This document shows, piece after piece, positions 9,301-15,816 of a stretch of DNA of 20,128 nucleotides (the stretch's first letter is position 1; each line of letters begins with the position of its first letter). Made by a program: the position numbers and the translations under genes. The notes beneath the pieces were generated by a model. That model was not told the origin of the DNA, did not search any database, and saw only the letters and a program-made list of their open reading frames with translations. The stretch is from the NCBI GenBank assembly GCA_937890355.1, contig CALACW010000055.1, positions 1-20,128 of the forward strand, read 5' to 3'. The DNA is from CALACW01 sp002431305 (GTDB taxonomy: Bacteria > Bacillota > Clostridia > Oscillospirales > Acutalibacteraceae).

Positions 9301-10242
9301 AACAACAGACATATTAAGCGAAACGCCTTTGCCGTTCAGAGATTTAACAAAATTTTTAAGATTCTCTTTTACCGAGCCTATATATCCGCTCATAGAGCCG
9401 GTTGAATCTATTGCGAATATTATATCCGCGTTTCCGGAAATATCCTCAGTTTTACTGCCGCCGGCATTAACCGTATTATTGTAAACGAAATCGGAGCAAC
9501 CGGTCAGTAATTTGCCGTAATCATATGCGGTGATATCAAAAAATCTTCCGCCGGTTTTGCTGTAAAGCTGTTTATAATTATCTTTATAAAAGCTCTTTCC
9601 GATAACCGAGACATTAACCTTTTCATCGCTGAAACGTTCCGACCACCACGACATGGGATAATGATTTTCCTCGGCATTTTCTGACGTATCATCATAATCC
9701 TTATAATCCGAATCGGTCAGAAGAAAGACGAATTTGGAAGAATCTTCGCCGGGGAATTCAAATATTGACTCATAGGAGCCGAGGCGTGAAAAATCAGTAA
9801 ACTTTTCAAATGCGGAAATCGGGGTTTCGGGATTATCTCCGCCGCCGTCGGCCGTTATCGAATCAAGAATGCCGATAATTTTTTCCGCGTCGCCGGTCCA
9901 CTTTTCACCGTCGATATCATGCCATACGGTAGAATCCGGACCGTCCTCAAATATGTCACGGTACTCGATTACGGACATATTGAGCTCTACGCCCTTCGAG
10001 GTAAGGTTATTGCTAAAATCTGCAAAATTCTCTTTGAAAGGCTCAATGTAAGTCGACATAAAACCGGTAGAATCTACTGCAAATATAATATCCGCAGTAC
10101 CTCCGGTTTCTTTCTCATCCTCATCCGAAACCGCGCTTTCGCCTTCGCCGTAAAAAGCCGCGGCAGAAGCACCGAAAGAAGGCGTCAGCATCATTCCGAT
10201 AACAAGAAAAAGCGAAATAATTGTTCTAAATGGTTTTCTCAT
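6136..10242 (-). CDS. Secreted double-vWFA metzincin-type metalloprotease with dockerin
   Basis: 1368 aa from the ATG at 10242, chosen because AAGGAG lies 7 nt upstream and the signal peptide (1-28, ending SASAAA) starts there. An upstream in-frame ATG at 10314 lacks both. Two vWFA domains follow at about 50-255 and 272-478. The second has a good MIDAS motif (D279-S-T-G-S283-M); the first reads D57-S-T-G-F61-M and has lost the last Ser. TSP3-like loops (DSDSDGIPDD, DTDHDGIPD) span about 480-513. The protease zinc motif is HELGHTLGLSH (His691, Glu692, His695, His701), with a Met-turn SIMNY (Met728). Then come a BIG2-like domain (about 988-1051), four 41-residue Cys modules (1052-1215), a small domain (1231-1304) and a dockerin (1305-1368). 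It is probably a calcium-dependent extracellular protease or adhesin held to a surface partner. Substrate unknown. Confidence 0.88.
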   Translation of the reverse strand: MRKPFRTIISLFLVIGMMLTPSFGASAAAFYGEGESAVSDEDEKETGGTADIIFAVDSTGFMSTYIEPFKENFADFSNNLTSKGVELNMSVIEYRDIFEDGPDSTVWHDIDGEKWTGDAEKIIGILDSITADGGGDNPETPISAFEKFTDFSRLGSYESIFEFPGEDSSKFVFLLTDSDYKDYDDTSENAEENHYPMSWWSERFSDEKVNVSVIGKSFYKDNYKQLYSKTGGRFFDITAYDYGKLLTGCSDFVYNNTVNAGGSKTEDISGNADIIFAIDSTGSMSGYIGSVKENLKNFVKSLNGKGVSLNMSVVEFRDIYADGTDSTVYHEIDGKKWTDDVNKIIEVFDSIYANGGGDTDETPIDAFEKFTDFSKLGSDKSIFEFPREDSTKFVFLLTDAGFKDYENTDENIAENHYNMDWWTEQFRSENVKVTVVSEDYCEPDYNYLYTMTGGRFIDIDTYDYYELMQEYSEWIYENAIDSDSDGIPDDWEINGVDTDHDGIPDLDLKAMGADPNVPDIFIEADWMEYDGDEVNIMGAKEKIHKKSTAPSPEALKMVYESFKEHGINVHIDAGPESIMNYETGEKWGKLSSSYEPESASASSSASAIEYSDSFELGSSFENWNRTAIENFTKNRWTTFKYCLFVNRYDNGYSTGIAENITGQFFIVSSGMISESETIRDHDTALAGTIMHELGHTLGLSHGGIYTDCYTGKTVNDHVNHKPNHFSIMNYNYQLGGLQTGTDSYKIDYQEFNLPEIDEENIDESLGIDPLGATKDCGLMFNFRDFDGTTITDIAERAIDFNEDGVLDYNLKYNLNGDKDEKTGEDIFGTLTATSNEWVNLKFTGGLIGGYGEDIDLDKVGSLIPDPGENNETAEQSVQEAFEKGLLGEKDECAFASTDRKTAYSEISGQNINLNINNLYPDDTSVELTVKSDVLSDVYTSKIDVSKSGASVSIPLKDNLTAGEYNITYSMLLKNGKTVEKTGIIEVKAPEYKQMKVGESADISVDSIKSCEISDDKILEIIDGKITAKAEGTAFVLVKADEENSYCFKVTIGHTEEKIDSKPATCTKTGLTEGTKCSVCGEIIKAQEEIPALGHKEVKVEGKPATCTEKGLTDGTKCSVCGEVVKAQKEIPAPGHKEVKVEGKPASCTEKGISDGTKCSVCGEVVKAQKEIPALGHKQVKVEGKPATCTEKGLTDGTKCSVCGKTVKAQEELPARGHSFKDGVCTECGAIDPDYKLILKNGSKLILNADKMFIYVKPEKISGVTASEFKSEIESNITLSVSDSDVVVNGLKFKLGVNEYTVIVMGDTSPDGKITAKDARSVLRIAARLDSPDSVTKEAADIDSDGKVSSKEARSILRFAAKLQTKIDG
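6598..7089 (-). repeat. Four tandem 123-bp repeats coding Cys modules
   Basis: Four units of exactly 123 bp (41 residues) lie in frame within the metalloprotease gene. Each encodes GHKEVKVEGKPATCTEKG followed by a TKCSVCGE-type segment. Landmark GTGCC/GTACC bases fall at 6653, 6776, 6899 and 7022. The two middle units are nearly identical in DNA; the outer ones have drifted. Each unit carries three Cys (one single, one CxxC) and a His. The same module type, more diverged, fills the amidase gene at the left edge. Confidence 0.9.
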
Positions 10243-10335
10243 CGTCTCTCTCCTTAATATTTTTTTATTTTTTTTGCAAAAAAAATCCTGTTTATATTTT
10301 GCAAAATAGAACACATAATGTATTATTTGTAATGA

Positions 10336-10364
10336 ATTATACCACTATTGAAAATCAAAAACAA
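10336..10364 (-). promoter_or_regulatory. Promoter of the vWFA/metalloprotease gene
   Basis: On the minus strand, -35 TTGTTT (10359-10364) and a perfect -10 TATAAT (10336-10341) are 17 nt apart. The start codon is at 10242, giving an A/T-rich leader of nearly 90 nt. The 331-bp gap 10243-10573 contains this promoter, the neighbour's terminator and the neighbour's 3' UTR, and nothing else I can support. Confidence 0.7.
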
Positions 10365-10404
10365 GCATTATTTCCGATTTTTTTCAATTTTGTTTACTGT
10401 GCAC

Positions 10405-10443
10405 AAAAAAAACCGGAGAATGCCTTGTTTCGGGCGTTCTCCG
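10405..10443 (-). terminator. Terminator of the PTE-linker dockerin gene
   Basis: The minus strand has CGGAGAACGCC and GGCATTCTCCG arms (10433-10443, 10414-10424), then GTTTTTTTTG. It is the second copy of the hairpin at 5976-6005. The repeat identity ends exactly at the base of this stem, so the U tract here is independent sequence. Confidence 0.85.
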
Positions 10444-10769
10444 TTTTCGTTTTTTGATAAAAAAGAGCGGGCGGGATTGGGGCAAAATATCCGGCGATTC
10501 CGCGCGGACATTTTTCATGCGGAACAATGATTTTTTACTTCATAATGTGCGCGGGCTCTTTTATTTTGATTTTTTAACCGTCGATTTTTGTCTGAAGTTT
10601 TGCGGCGAAGCGCAGAATACTGCGCGCCTCTTTGCTCGACACCTTACCGTCGGAATCAATATCGGCGGCTTCCTTCGTAACTGAGTCGGGACTGTCGAGT
10701 CTTGCCGCGATTCTCAGAACGGATCTGGCGTCCTTGGCGGTAATTTTGCCGTCGGGCGAGGTGTCGCCC
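10414..10769. repeat. Perfect 356-bp direct repeat, copy B (dockerin + 3' UTR + terminator)
   Basis: Identical base for base to 5976-6331. It holds the dockerin of the second protein (residues 800-863), its stop at 10574-10576, the 3' UTR and the terminator stem. Within the 3' UTR, AAAAGAGC (10461-10468) can pair with GCTCTTTT (10555-10562) around an inner TTCCGC/GCGGAA hairpin. A structured RNA tail is therefore possible in both transcripts. Confidence 0.97.
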
Positions 10770-13165
10770 TTGAGAATGAAGGTGTATTCGTTATCGTTGA
10801 ACGTAAATTTCATGCCGTTGAATACGCGTTCAATCTTTTCGCCCGCAACGCTTACCGCGCCCTTGAACATTTCTTTAAATTCGTCCAATGTAATGCCCGC
10901 ACTCGCGCTCGGAACAATCGAAACCTTTTTGTTTTCCTCGTCAATCTTGCCGTTTACGTTTGAATTATCGGCAAATTCGAGCTTTTCATCAGCCTTCGTC
11001 GTCGGCTCGGTGGGAGCCTCGGTGGGCTTTTCTGTAGGAACCTCGGTAGGTTTCTCTGTGGGCTTTTCGGTCGGCGCTTCGGTGGGTGCCTCGGTGGGCT
11101 TTTCGGTCGGTGCCTCGGTAGGCTTCTCTGTGGGCTTTTCGGTGGGGGGTTCGGTCGGAGCCTCAGTAGGCTTCTCGGTGGGTGCTTCGGTTGGAACCTC
11201 GGTAGGTTTTTCGGTGGGTGCTTCGGTCGGTGCCTCAGTCGGTGCCTCGGTAGGCTTTTCAGTCGGTGCCTCCGTCGGCGCTTCTGTAGGTTTCTCGGAA
11301 ACCGGTTCCGAGGGTTTCTCCTCCGAAGGACCGACGGTTACAAGACATTCTCCGACATACCGGCCGTCAAAGGTCATTACTTTTACGGTTGCCGTACCCT
11401 CTAAAACACCTTTTATCTGACATGTTTCATCATCCGAGTTTAAAATAACAACCACTGATTCATCGCTCGACTCCCAGATACAATACTTCTCTCCGGCGTT
11501 ATTCGGAATAATTTCCGCCTTTATTGAAGCTGTTTCTCCCATAGGAACTTCGACGCTTTCCGGCAGACTCACGCCCTGTACGAGAACATTCGTAAAAGGC
11601 GTTCCGGGCTCTGCCGACCCATCGTATATCAGTCCGCTTTCCGGAAGAATTCCGCCGTTTTTATCTACGCCCATTTTAACGACCTGCTCCCGGCTCAGGA
11701 AAAACTCGTCGGGAACGGTTTCATCCCCCCAGGTAAATCCGTAATAAGATTCGGCGCTCCAATTATCATTTGATTCGTCATAGTAAAAAAGGACGTCTTC
11801 AACATGCTTTTCGCCGTCTTTATCGGTATATTCATAATCATCAACAAGGATGTTGGCATTCGGAAAATCCTCAAAAGTGCATCCGGTATACAGATATTCG
11901 TATTCGTTGATATATCTGCCCTTGACCCATGTATCGGACAACGTTTTAACACCTCCGTATGTGTTCGGCATCACATAGGCGTAAGAACGGCCTGTTATAA
12001 ATCCTTCCGTTAAAATTTTAATAAAGGTTCCGCCGGTTTCCGTGATTGTTTTCCGATAGGTTTCGCCGTCTATCGGGTCAAGCAGTTCCTGAGCGGCCTC
12101 TGAGGCGGCCGACTTATAATCCATAAGCATTTTTCTGTAATTGTCCAAATTTCGTTCTTTTGACAAATCGTCCGAATCGCCCTTAAACGTATAGAATGCA
12201 TTGACGCTGTTCAAAGGCAAATCATCATAGTCCCCGGCTCCTGCTCCGCCGTATGTTTTTGTTTCTCCGTTAAATGTTACATTAACATACGGATGAGACG
12301 AGCCGTCGGTAATTTCGGCGGCAGGTTCAAGAGTCTGCACAACTCTTTGCATAATACCGGGAAACGACGCGGAATCAAGAATAAAAGGATAAGCGCGGTA
12401 CAGCAGCATATCGTCTGATTTTACGTATACATTTTCACAGTGAGTATTCAGTGAAAGTTCCGGATAATACCGCGATGCCGCAAGACAGGGATATGAACCT
12501 GTCGGTTTCGTATCATCATACACGCCGAACGGATAAACGGCGTATTCGGATAGATAAGATTGAACCGCGTCTAATTTTTCAAACAATGTCGAACCTTTTG
12601 AATTTGCATATTCGGCAAGATAGCCTTTCGTCGATTTTAATTCGTCACACTCAATCTTTATATCGGTATCTTCAAACAGTCCGCTGTACTTGGTCGAAGA
12701 ATCCCAACCGCTGAAATAAATGGTCGTTACACCTGCGCCTTCGCCGATTTTTTGCTGAACAACCAGTTCTCCGCCGTCGCTGCATTGATCGGGACAATAA
12801 AAAATGTATCCCCCGTTTACGCGCTTCGTTTCGCGGTTTTCGTACAATACATCCGAAAAACAGTCCGGATACAATTCAAAGCTCGGAATTTCCGTATCGG
12901 ACGATTCATCATCCGATTCGCCGGTTTCGGCAGATTCGGCGGTGTAATAACGGCTGTCATAATCGTAAAGCCTGAATGACGTAGGATCGGGATTATCGGT
13001 CTTGACATAAACGGCATAATTAAAAGGCGCAAGAATGGGACTGACGGAGTAAGAATATTTCGTTACATCCTCGTAGCTGTCCGAAGCAGACGCAAATAAA
13101 CATTCCGCTGTCAATATGCTGACAATCAGAAAAACAGATATTATCGGGCGCATTTTTTTTATCAT
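10574..13165 (-). CDS. Secreted dockerin protein with unknown N-terminal domain, BIG2-like domain and PTE linker
   Basis: 863 aa. GGAG lies 6 nt before the ATG at 13165. A signal peptide covers 1-27 (ending FASA). Residues 28 to about 520 form a large Tyr/Asp-rich region that I do not recognise. Residues about 526-609 are a BIG2-like Ig domain (VSLPESVEVPMGE...SSDESVV...GTATVKV). A linker of PTEAPTEK-type repeats spans about 610-724. A small domain at 725-799 ends NGMKFTFNDNEYTFILKGD and is related to that of the metalloprotease, and a dockerin follows at 800-863. The dockerin loops D-T-S-P-D-G-K...D and D-I-D-S-D-G-K...E keep all calcium ligands. The layout suggests an extracellular protein presented on a stalk and docked to a cohesin-like partner not in this window. 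No enzymatic motif is seen. Confidence 0.82.
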   Translation of the reverse strand: MIKKMRPIISVFLIVSILTAECLFASASDSYEDVTKYSYSVSPILAPFNYAVYVKTDNPDPTSFRLYDYDSRYYTAESAETGESDDESSDTEIPSFELYPDCFSDVLYENRETKRVNGGYIFYCPDQCSDGGELVVQQKIGEGAGVTTIYFSGWDSSTKYSGLFEDTDIKIECDELKSTKGYLAEYANSKGSTLFEKLDAVQSYLSEYAVYPFGVYDDTKPTGSYPCLAASRYYPELSLNTHCENVYVKSDDMLLYRAYPFILDSASFPGIMQRVVQTLEPAAEITDGSSHPYVNVTFNGETKTYGGAGAGDYDDLPLNSVNAFYTFKGDSDDLSKERNLDNYRKMLMDYKSAASEAAQELLDPIDGETYRKTITETGGTFIKILTEGFITGRSYAYVMPNTYGGVKTLSDTWVKGRYINEYEYLYTGCTFEDFPNANILVDDYEYTDKDGEKHVEDVLFYYDESNDNWSAESYYGFTWGDETVPDEFFLSREQVVKMGVDKNGGILPESGLIYDGSAEPGTPFTNVLVQGVSLPESVEVPMGETASIKAEIIPNNAGEKYCIWESSDESVVVILNSDDETCQIKGVLEGTATVKVMTFDGRYVGECLVTVGPSEEKPSEPVSEKPTEAPTEAPTEKPTEAPTEAPTEAPTEKPTEVPTEAPTEKPTEAPTEPPTEKPTEKPTEAPTEKPTEAPTEAPTEKPTEKPTEVPTEKPTEAPTEPTTKADEKLEFADNSNVNGKIDEENKKVSIVPSASAGITLDEFKEMFKGAVSVAGEKIERVFNGMKFTFNDNEYTFILKGDTSPDGKITAKDARSVLRIAARLDSPDSVTKEAADIDSDGKVSSKEARSILRFAAKLQTKIDG
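11001..11296 (-). repeat. Pro-Thr-Glu linker repeats
   Basis: About 100 codons of PTEAPTEK-like units (PTEAP, PTEKP, PTEVP, PTEPP) in an irregular order form a stiff, possibly glycosylated linker between the Ig-like and C-terminal domains. The DNA is a 12-nt-based imperfect repeat that could change length by slippage. Confidence 0.9.
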
Positions 13166-13360
13166 AAAATTCTCCTTTCGAGTGAATCAAAACATTAGCG
13201 TTGCTGTTTTTCATCAGAAACTCACAACACAACCTCCGAAATTTTACTGTAAAGAACCCCCGAACATAATATAGAATTCCTTTACTGTCATTATTATAAT
13301 AAAAACAGTCAGAAAAATAAAGTCTTTTTTCAAAATTTTACAAAAAATTTTATTTATCGT
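13166..13360. other. Intergenic leader of the PTE-linker dockerin gene
   Basis: A/T-rich stretch upstream of the start at 13165. On the minus strand a TATAAT sits between ACTGT and ACAGT arms (13286-13311), but no convincing -35 lies 16-18 nt before it. The promoter is probably here but cannot be fixed by eye. Confidence 0.4.
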
Positions 13361-13392
13361 AAAAAAACGCCGCACATTATTTCTGCACAGCG
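13361..13392 (-). terminator. Terminator of the ketopantoate-reductase-family gene
   Basis: The minus strand has CGCTGTGCA, a 7-nt loop and TGTGCGGCG (9-bp stem with G-U pairs; 13368-13392), followed by TTTTTTT. It lies about 30 nt after the stop codon. Confidence 0.8.
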
Positions 13393-13423
13393 CTTCAATA
13401 TGATTTATCACTTATTGTCGTTT

Positions 13424-14446
13424 TTATTTGCCGAGAGAGGCGAACATCTTCACATTTTCAAAGCTGTACGTATATTTTCCGTCCTCTATACCGTGAACGA
13501 TTTCGCACACTTTATCGTTATACGGCGTCGGCACTCCGTACTTTCTGCCGTAGGCGCAGACAACGCCGTTTATAGCGTCAATTTCGCACTTTCTGCCCTT
13601 TTCGAGATCCTGAAGCATGCTCGCCTTGAGAAGGCGGTGCTTCTTAATACATATCGGAATAAGGAAATTCGATATTTTTTTCTTAATTCCGTTTCCTTTA
13701 TAATAAAGGAGTTTGACGATATCCTTGCCCTGAACGGGTTCGATTTTTATACCCGCCGCGTCTGCGACGTCGATAACCTCTTTAATAATATTCTGACAGC
13801 AGACTCTCGAATCCTTACGCTCCGCCGCGTCGCCGAACGTTCCGCCCATGACGGCGCTCATTCCGCTGAAAGCCGAATTTATAAGAAGTTTCGACCAGCG
13901 CACGCCCATGAAATTATCCTCGATTTCAACCGGGCACATGAGCTCGAGAATTTTCTTGACCTCCATGAGTTTATCGTCCTTTTTGCCGTTCATTCTGCCG
14001 AGTCCGAATGTCATGGAGTCGGGTTCGCTCGTAAGTTCGGAAACGCCCCTGCCGTGAAGCGTCGCGCCCCATGCAACCGAGCATCCCATGGTTCTGTCGA
14101 CGCCCACGACCTCGGAAACCGAAAGCTCGGGCAGTCCGTTCTGCATCGTGCAGACAATACAGTCGTCGGTCATATTATCCTTGAGCCCCTCGAGAATCTT
14201 TTTATTTTCAAGCTGTTTTGTCATCAGAATTATAAGCTCGTATTTTTCGGTAATTTGGTCGGGAGTGAGCGCGTGAACGGGCACTGTCATGTCGACTGTG
14301 CCTATGATATGCGCGCCGTTTCTGTTCATCGCGTCGACGTGCTCCTTATTTCTCGTAATAAGGTCGACGGGGTAACCCGCCTTTGATATGTATGCGCCGA
14401 GAACGGTGCCGAGCGAGCCCGCGCCGTAAATTGCTGTTTTCATCAT
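13424..14446 (-). CDS. Ketopantoate reductase family (PanE/ApbA-like) NADPH oxidoreductase
   Basis: 340 aa from the ATG at 14446. AAGGGGA lies about 8 nt before it, and the nucleotide-binding loop (AIYGAGSLGTVLGAYIS) follows at once. A longer reading to 14512 would start at the predicted transcript start and has no ribosome site. The family reduces 2-dehydropantoate to pantoate with NADPH in coenzyme A synthesis, but many relatives act on other 2-oxo acids. Also visible are LIILMTKQLEN, with the Lys usual after the Rossmann domain, CTMQNGLPE, and the helical C-terminal domain with RWSKLLINSAFSG (conserved Lys and Asn) and CEIDAINGVV. The gene stands alone between its own promoter and terminator with no panB or panC nearby, so the exact substrate is uncertain. 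Confidence 0.85.
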   Translation of the reverse strand: MMKTAIYGAGSLGTVLGAYISKAGYPVDLITRNKEHVDAMNRNGAHIIGTVDMTVPVHALTPDQITEKYELIILMTKQLENKKILEGLKDNMTDDCIVCTMQNGLPELSVSEVVGVDRTMGCSVAWGATLHGRGVSELTSEPDSMTFGLGRMNGKKDDKLMEVKKILELMCPVEIEDNFMGVRWSKLLINSAFSGMSAVMGGTFGDAAERKDSRVCCQNIIKEVIDVADAAGIKIEPVQGKDIVKLLYYKGNGIKKKISNFLIPICIKKHRLLKASMLQDLEKGRKCEIDAINGVVCAYGRKYGVPTPYNDKVCEIVHGIEDGKYTYSFENVKMFASLGK

Positions 14447-14517
14447 AATAAAAATCCCCTTCAGTTCCGTAATAATTCGTTTATTCAGGAACGCTCTCTT
14501 TTGCTGTTTCATTGTAA

Positions 14518-14546
14518 ATTGTAATATAAAAATAAAATTTGCGCAA
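14518..14546 (-). promoter_or_regulatory. Likely promoter of the ketopantoate-reductase-family gene
   Basis: On the minus strand, TTGCGC (14541-14546) and TACAAT (14518-14523) are 17 nt apart. The expected transcript start is near 14511, leaving a leader of about 65 nt and supporting the downstream start codon. The match to consensus is moderate. Confidence 0.5.
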
Positions 14547-14560
14547 CAACGATTTTATAA

Positions 14561-14593
14561 AAAAACGGAATCCGCACGAAAATGCAGATTCCG
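14561..14593 (-). terminator. Terminator of the oxidoreductase operon
   Basis: The minus strand has CGGAATCTGCA, loop TTTTCG and TGCGGATTCCG (11-bp stem with one G-U pair; 14566-14593), followed by TTTTTTTATAAAA. It lies directly after the Gfo/Idh/MocA gene stop at 14611. Confidence 0.88.
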
Positions 14594-14610
14594 CATTATT
14601 ATTTATTCTG

Positions 14611-15765
14611 TCAAATCTCGGGAATAGTGATTTCAACTTCTCTGCCGAGCTTCGCGCTTCTTGCTATACCGTCGATAATCGCCTGGTTATAGAGAATCTG
14701 CGACGACGGAACGGGTGCGGGCTTGCCGTACTTGACAGCGTCTACGAAAAGTCTTATCTTCTTGTAGAAATTGTCCTCGCCGTTGTCTCTCTCGGGGATT
14801 TCGGTCTCAACGTCGCTGCCGGCGATGGTTCTGTAAATTTTGAGCGGGCCGCCGATACTGCCGTTCCAGCATTCGGTCGAGGGAATACGAAGTCCCGCCT
14901 TCTTACCGAGAATAATCGTGTCGCCCGGGGTGTCGAGGTTCATCGCCCACGCGATACGGAAGTCGAGAACGATTCCGCCCTCGAGACGGATAAACGCGGC
15001 CGCGAAGTCATCAACGCCGAACTTCTCCGCATACTCGGGATGATTCGGATACGTTGCGGGGTCCTTTCCGAAGAAGTCGGAGGTATAGCCCGAAACGGTG
15101 AGAGGCTTGGGATATCCCACAGCATTCAATACCATATCGAGAGAATAGCATCCGATATCGGCAAGAGCGCCGAGTCCCGCGGTTTCGTCCTCAATGAACG
15201 ACGTGCCGTAGGGGGTCGGAATTCCGCGTCTTCTGCCGCCGCCGGTCTGAATGTAGTAAATGTCGCCGAGCTCGCCGGTCTCAACGACCTTTTTAAGCAT
15301 CTTCATATTCTCGTCGAATCTGGGCTGGAAGCCGATTGAGAGAATTTTTCCGCTCTTCTTCTCAGCCTTGCAGATGGCGACAGCCTCGTCGAGCGTTACG
15401 CACATGGGCTTCTCGAGAAGAACGTTTACGCCGTGTTCGAGAGCGTAAATCGAACACTCAGCGTGCGTTCTGTTGTAAGTACAAACGCTGACGGCGTCGA
15501 GCTCCTCATTGTCAATCATCGACTTATGGTCGGGATAAAGACGAACGCCCTCAATACCGTTAGCCTTGCAGAATTTCTCCGCCTTGCCGTCGACAAGGTC
15601 AGCCGCCGCAACGATTTCAACGTCGGGGCATTTGAGATAATTAAGAACGTGAGCCTCTGCAATCCAGCCTGTGCCGATAATGCCGACCTTAATTTTTCTG
15701 CCGTTGTCCTCAACGACCGTCTCGTCGGTATTTTCCTTGAAACGGTCAAGAATGTTGTCTGCCAT
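14611..15765 (-). CDS. Gfo/Idh/MocA-family NAD(P)-dependent oxidoreductase
   Basis: 384 aa. GGAGG lies 8 nt before the ATG. The Rossmann nucleotide loop is VGIIGTGWIAEAHV (27-40), the family signature EKP is at 118-120 with catalytic Lys119, and the C-terminal alpha/beta substrate domain starts near 145. The motif DIGCYSLD (203-210) has Tyr207 where many members have His, as in the glucose-fructose oxidoreductase and sugar dehydrogenase branches. Members oxidise or reduce hydroxyls of sugars, inositols or sugar derivatives, usually in the cytoplasm. It starts 51 nt after the phosphohexomutase stop with no clear promoter or terminator between, so it is probably last in the sigma-mutase-oxidoreductase operon. 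The extra N-terminal 25 residues are polar. Substrate not deducible. Confidence 0.9.
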   Translation of the reverse strand: MADNILDRFKENTDETVVEDNGRKIKVGIIGTGWIAEAHVLNYLKCPDVEIVAAADLVDGKAEKFCKANGIEGVRLYPDHKSMIDNEELDAVSVCTYNRTHAECSIYALEHGVNVLLEKPMCVTLDEAVAICKAEKKSGKILSIGFQPRFDENMKMLKKVVETGELGDIYYIQTGGGRRRGIPTPYGTSFIEDETAGLGALADIGCYSLDMVLNAVGYPKPLTVSGYTSDFFGKDPATYPNHPEYAEKFGVDDFAAAFIRLEGGIVLDFRIAWAMNLDTPGDTIILGKKAGLRIPSTECWNGSIGGPLKIYRTIAGSDVETEIPERDNGEDNFYKKIRLFVDAVKYGKPAPVPSSQILYNQAIIDGIARSAKLGREVEITIPEI

Positions 15766-15816
15766 AAATTTTTCCTCCGAAAAAAAATGTTTTTATAAAT
15801 CCGAAATACGGAATTG

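Noticed and set aside
10242..10314. Earlier in-frame start for the vWFA/metalloprotease gene
   Set aside because: The upstream Met has no ribosome site and would bury the signal peptide behind 24 Lys/Phe-rich residues; the ATG at 10242 has AAGGAG well placed.
10632..11420. Plus-strand frame of 262 codons rich in GASVGFSVG repeats
   Set aside because: It is the exact antisense of the PTE linker and dockerin coding region; the repeats come from the linker codons. No ribosome site or promoter is seen.
13286..13311. ACTGT/ACAGT inverted arms around a TATAAT upstream of the PTE-linker gene, as an operator
   Set aside because: The arms are only 5 bp in very A/T-rich DNA and may be chance; no matching site is seen elsewhere in the window.
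13400..14386. Plus-strand frame of 328 codons opposite the ketopantoate-reductase-family gene
   Set aside because: The minus strand carries clear Rossmann and C-terminal family motifs, a promoter and a terminator. The plus frame has no recognisable domain and an unlikely composition.
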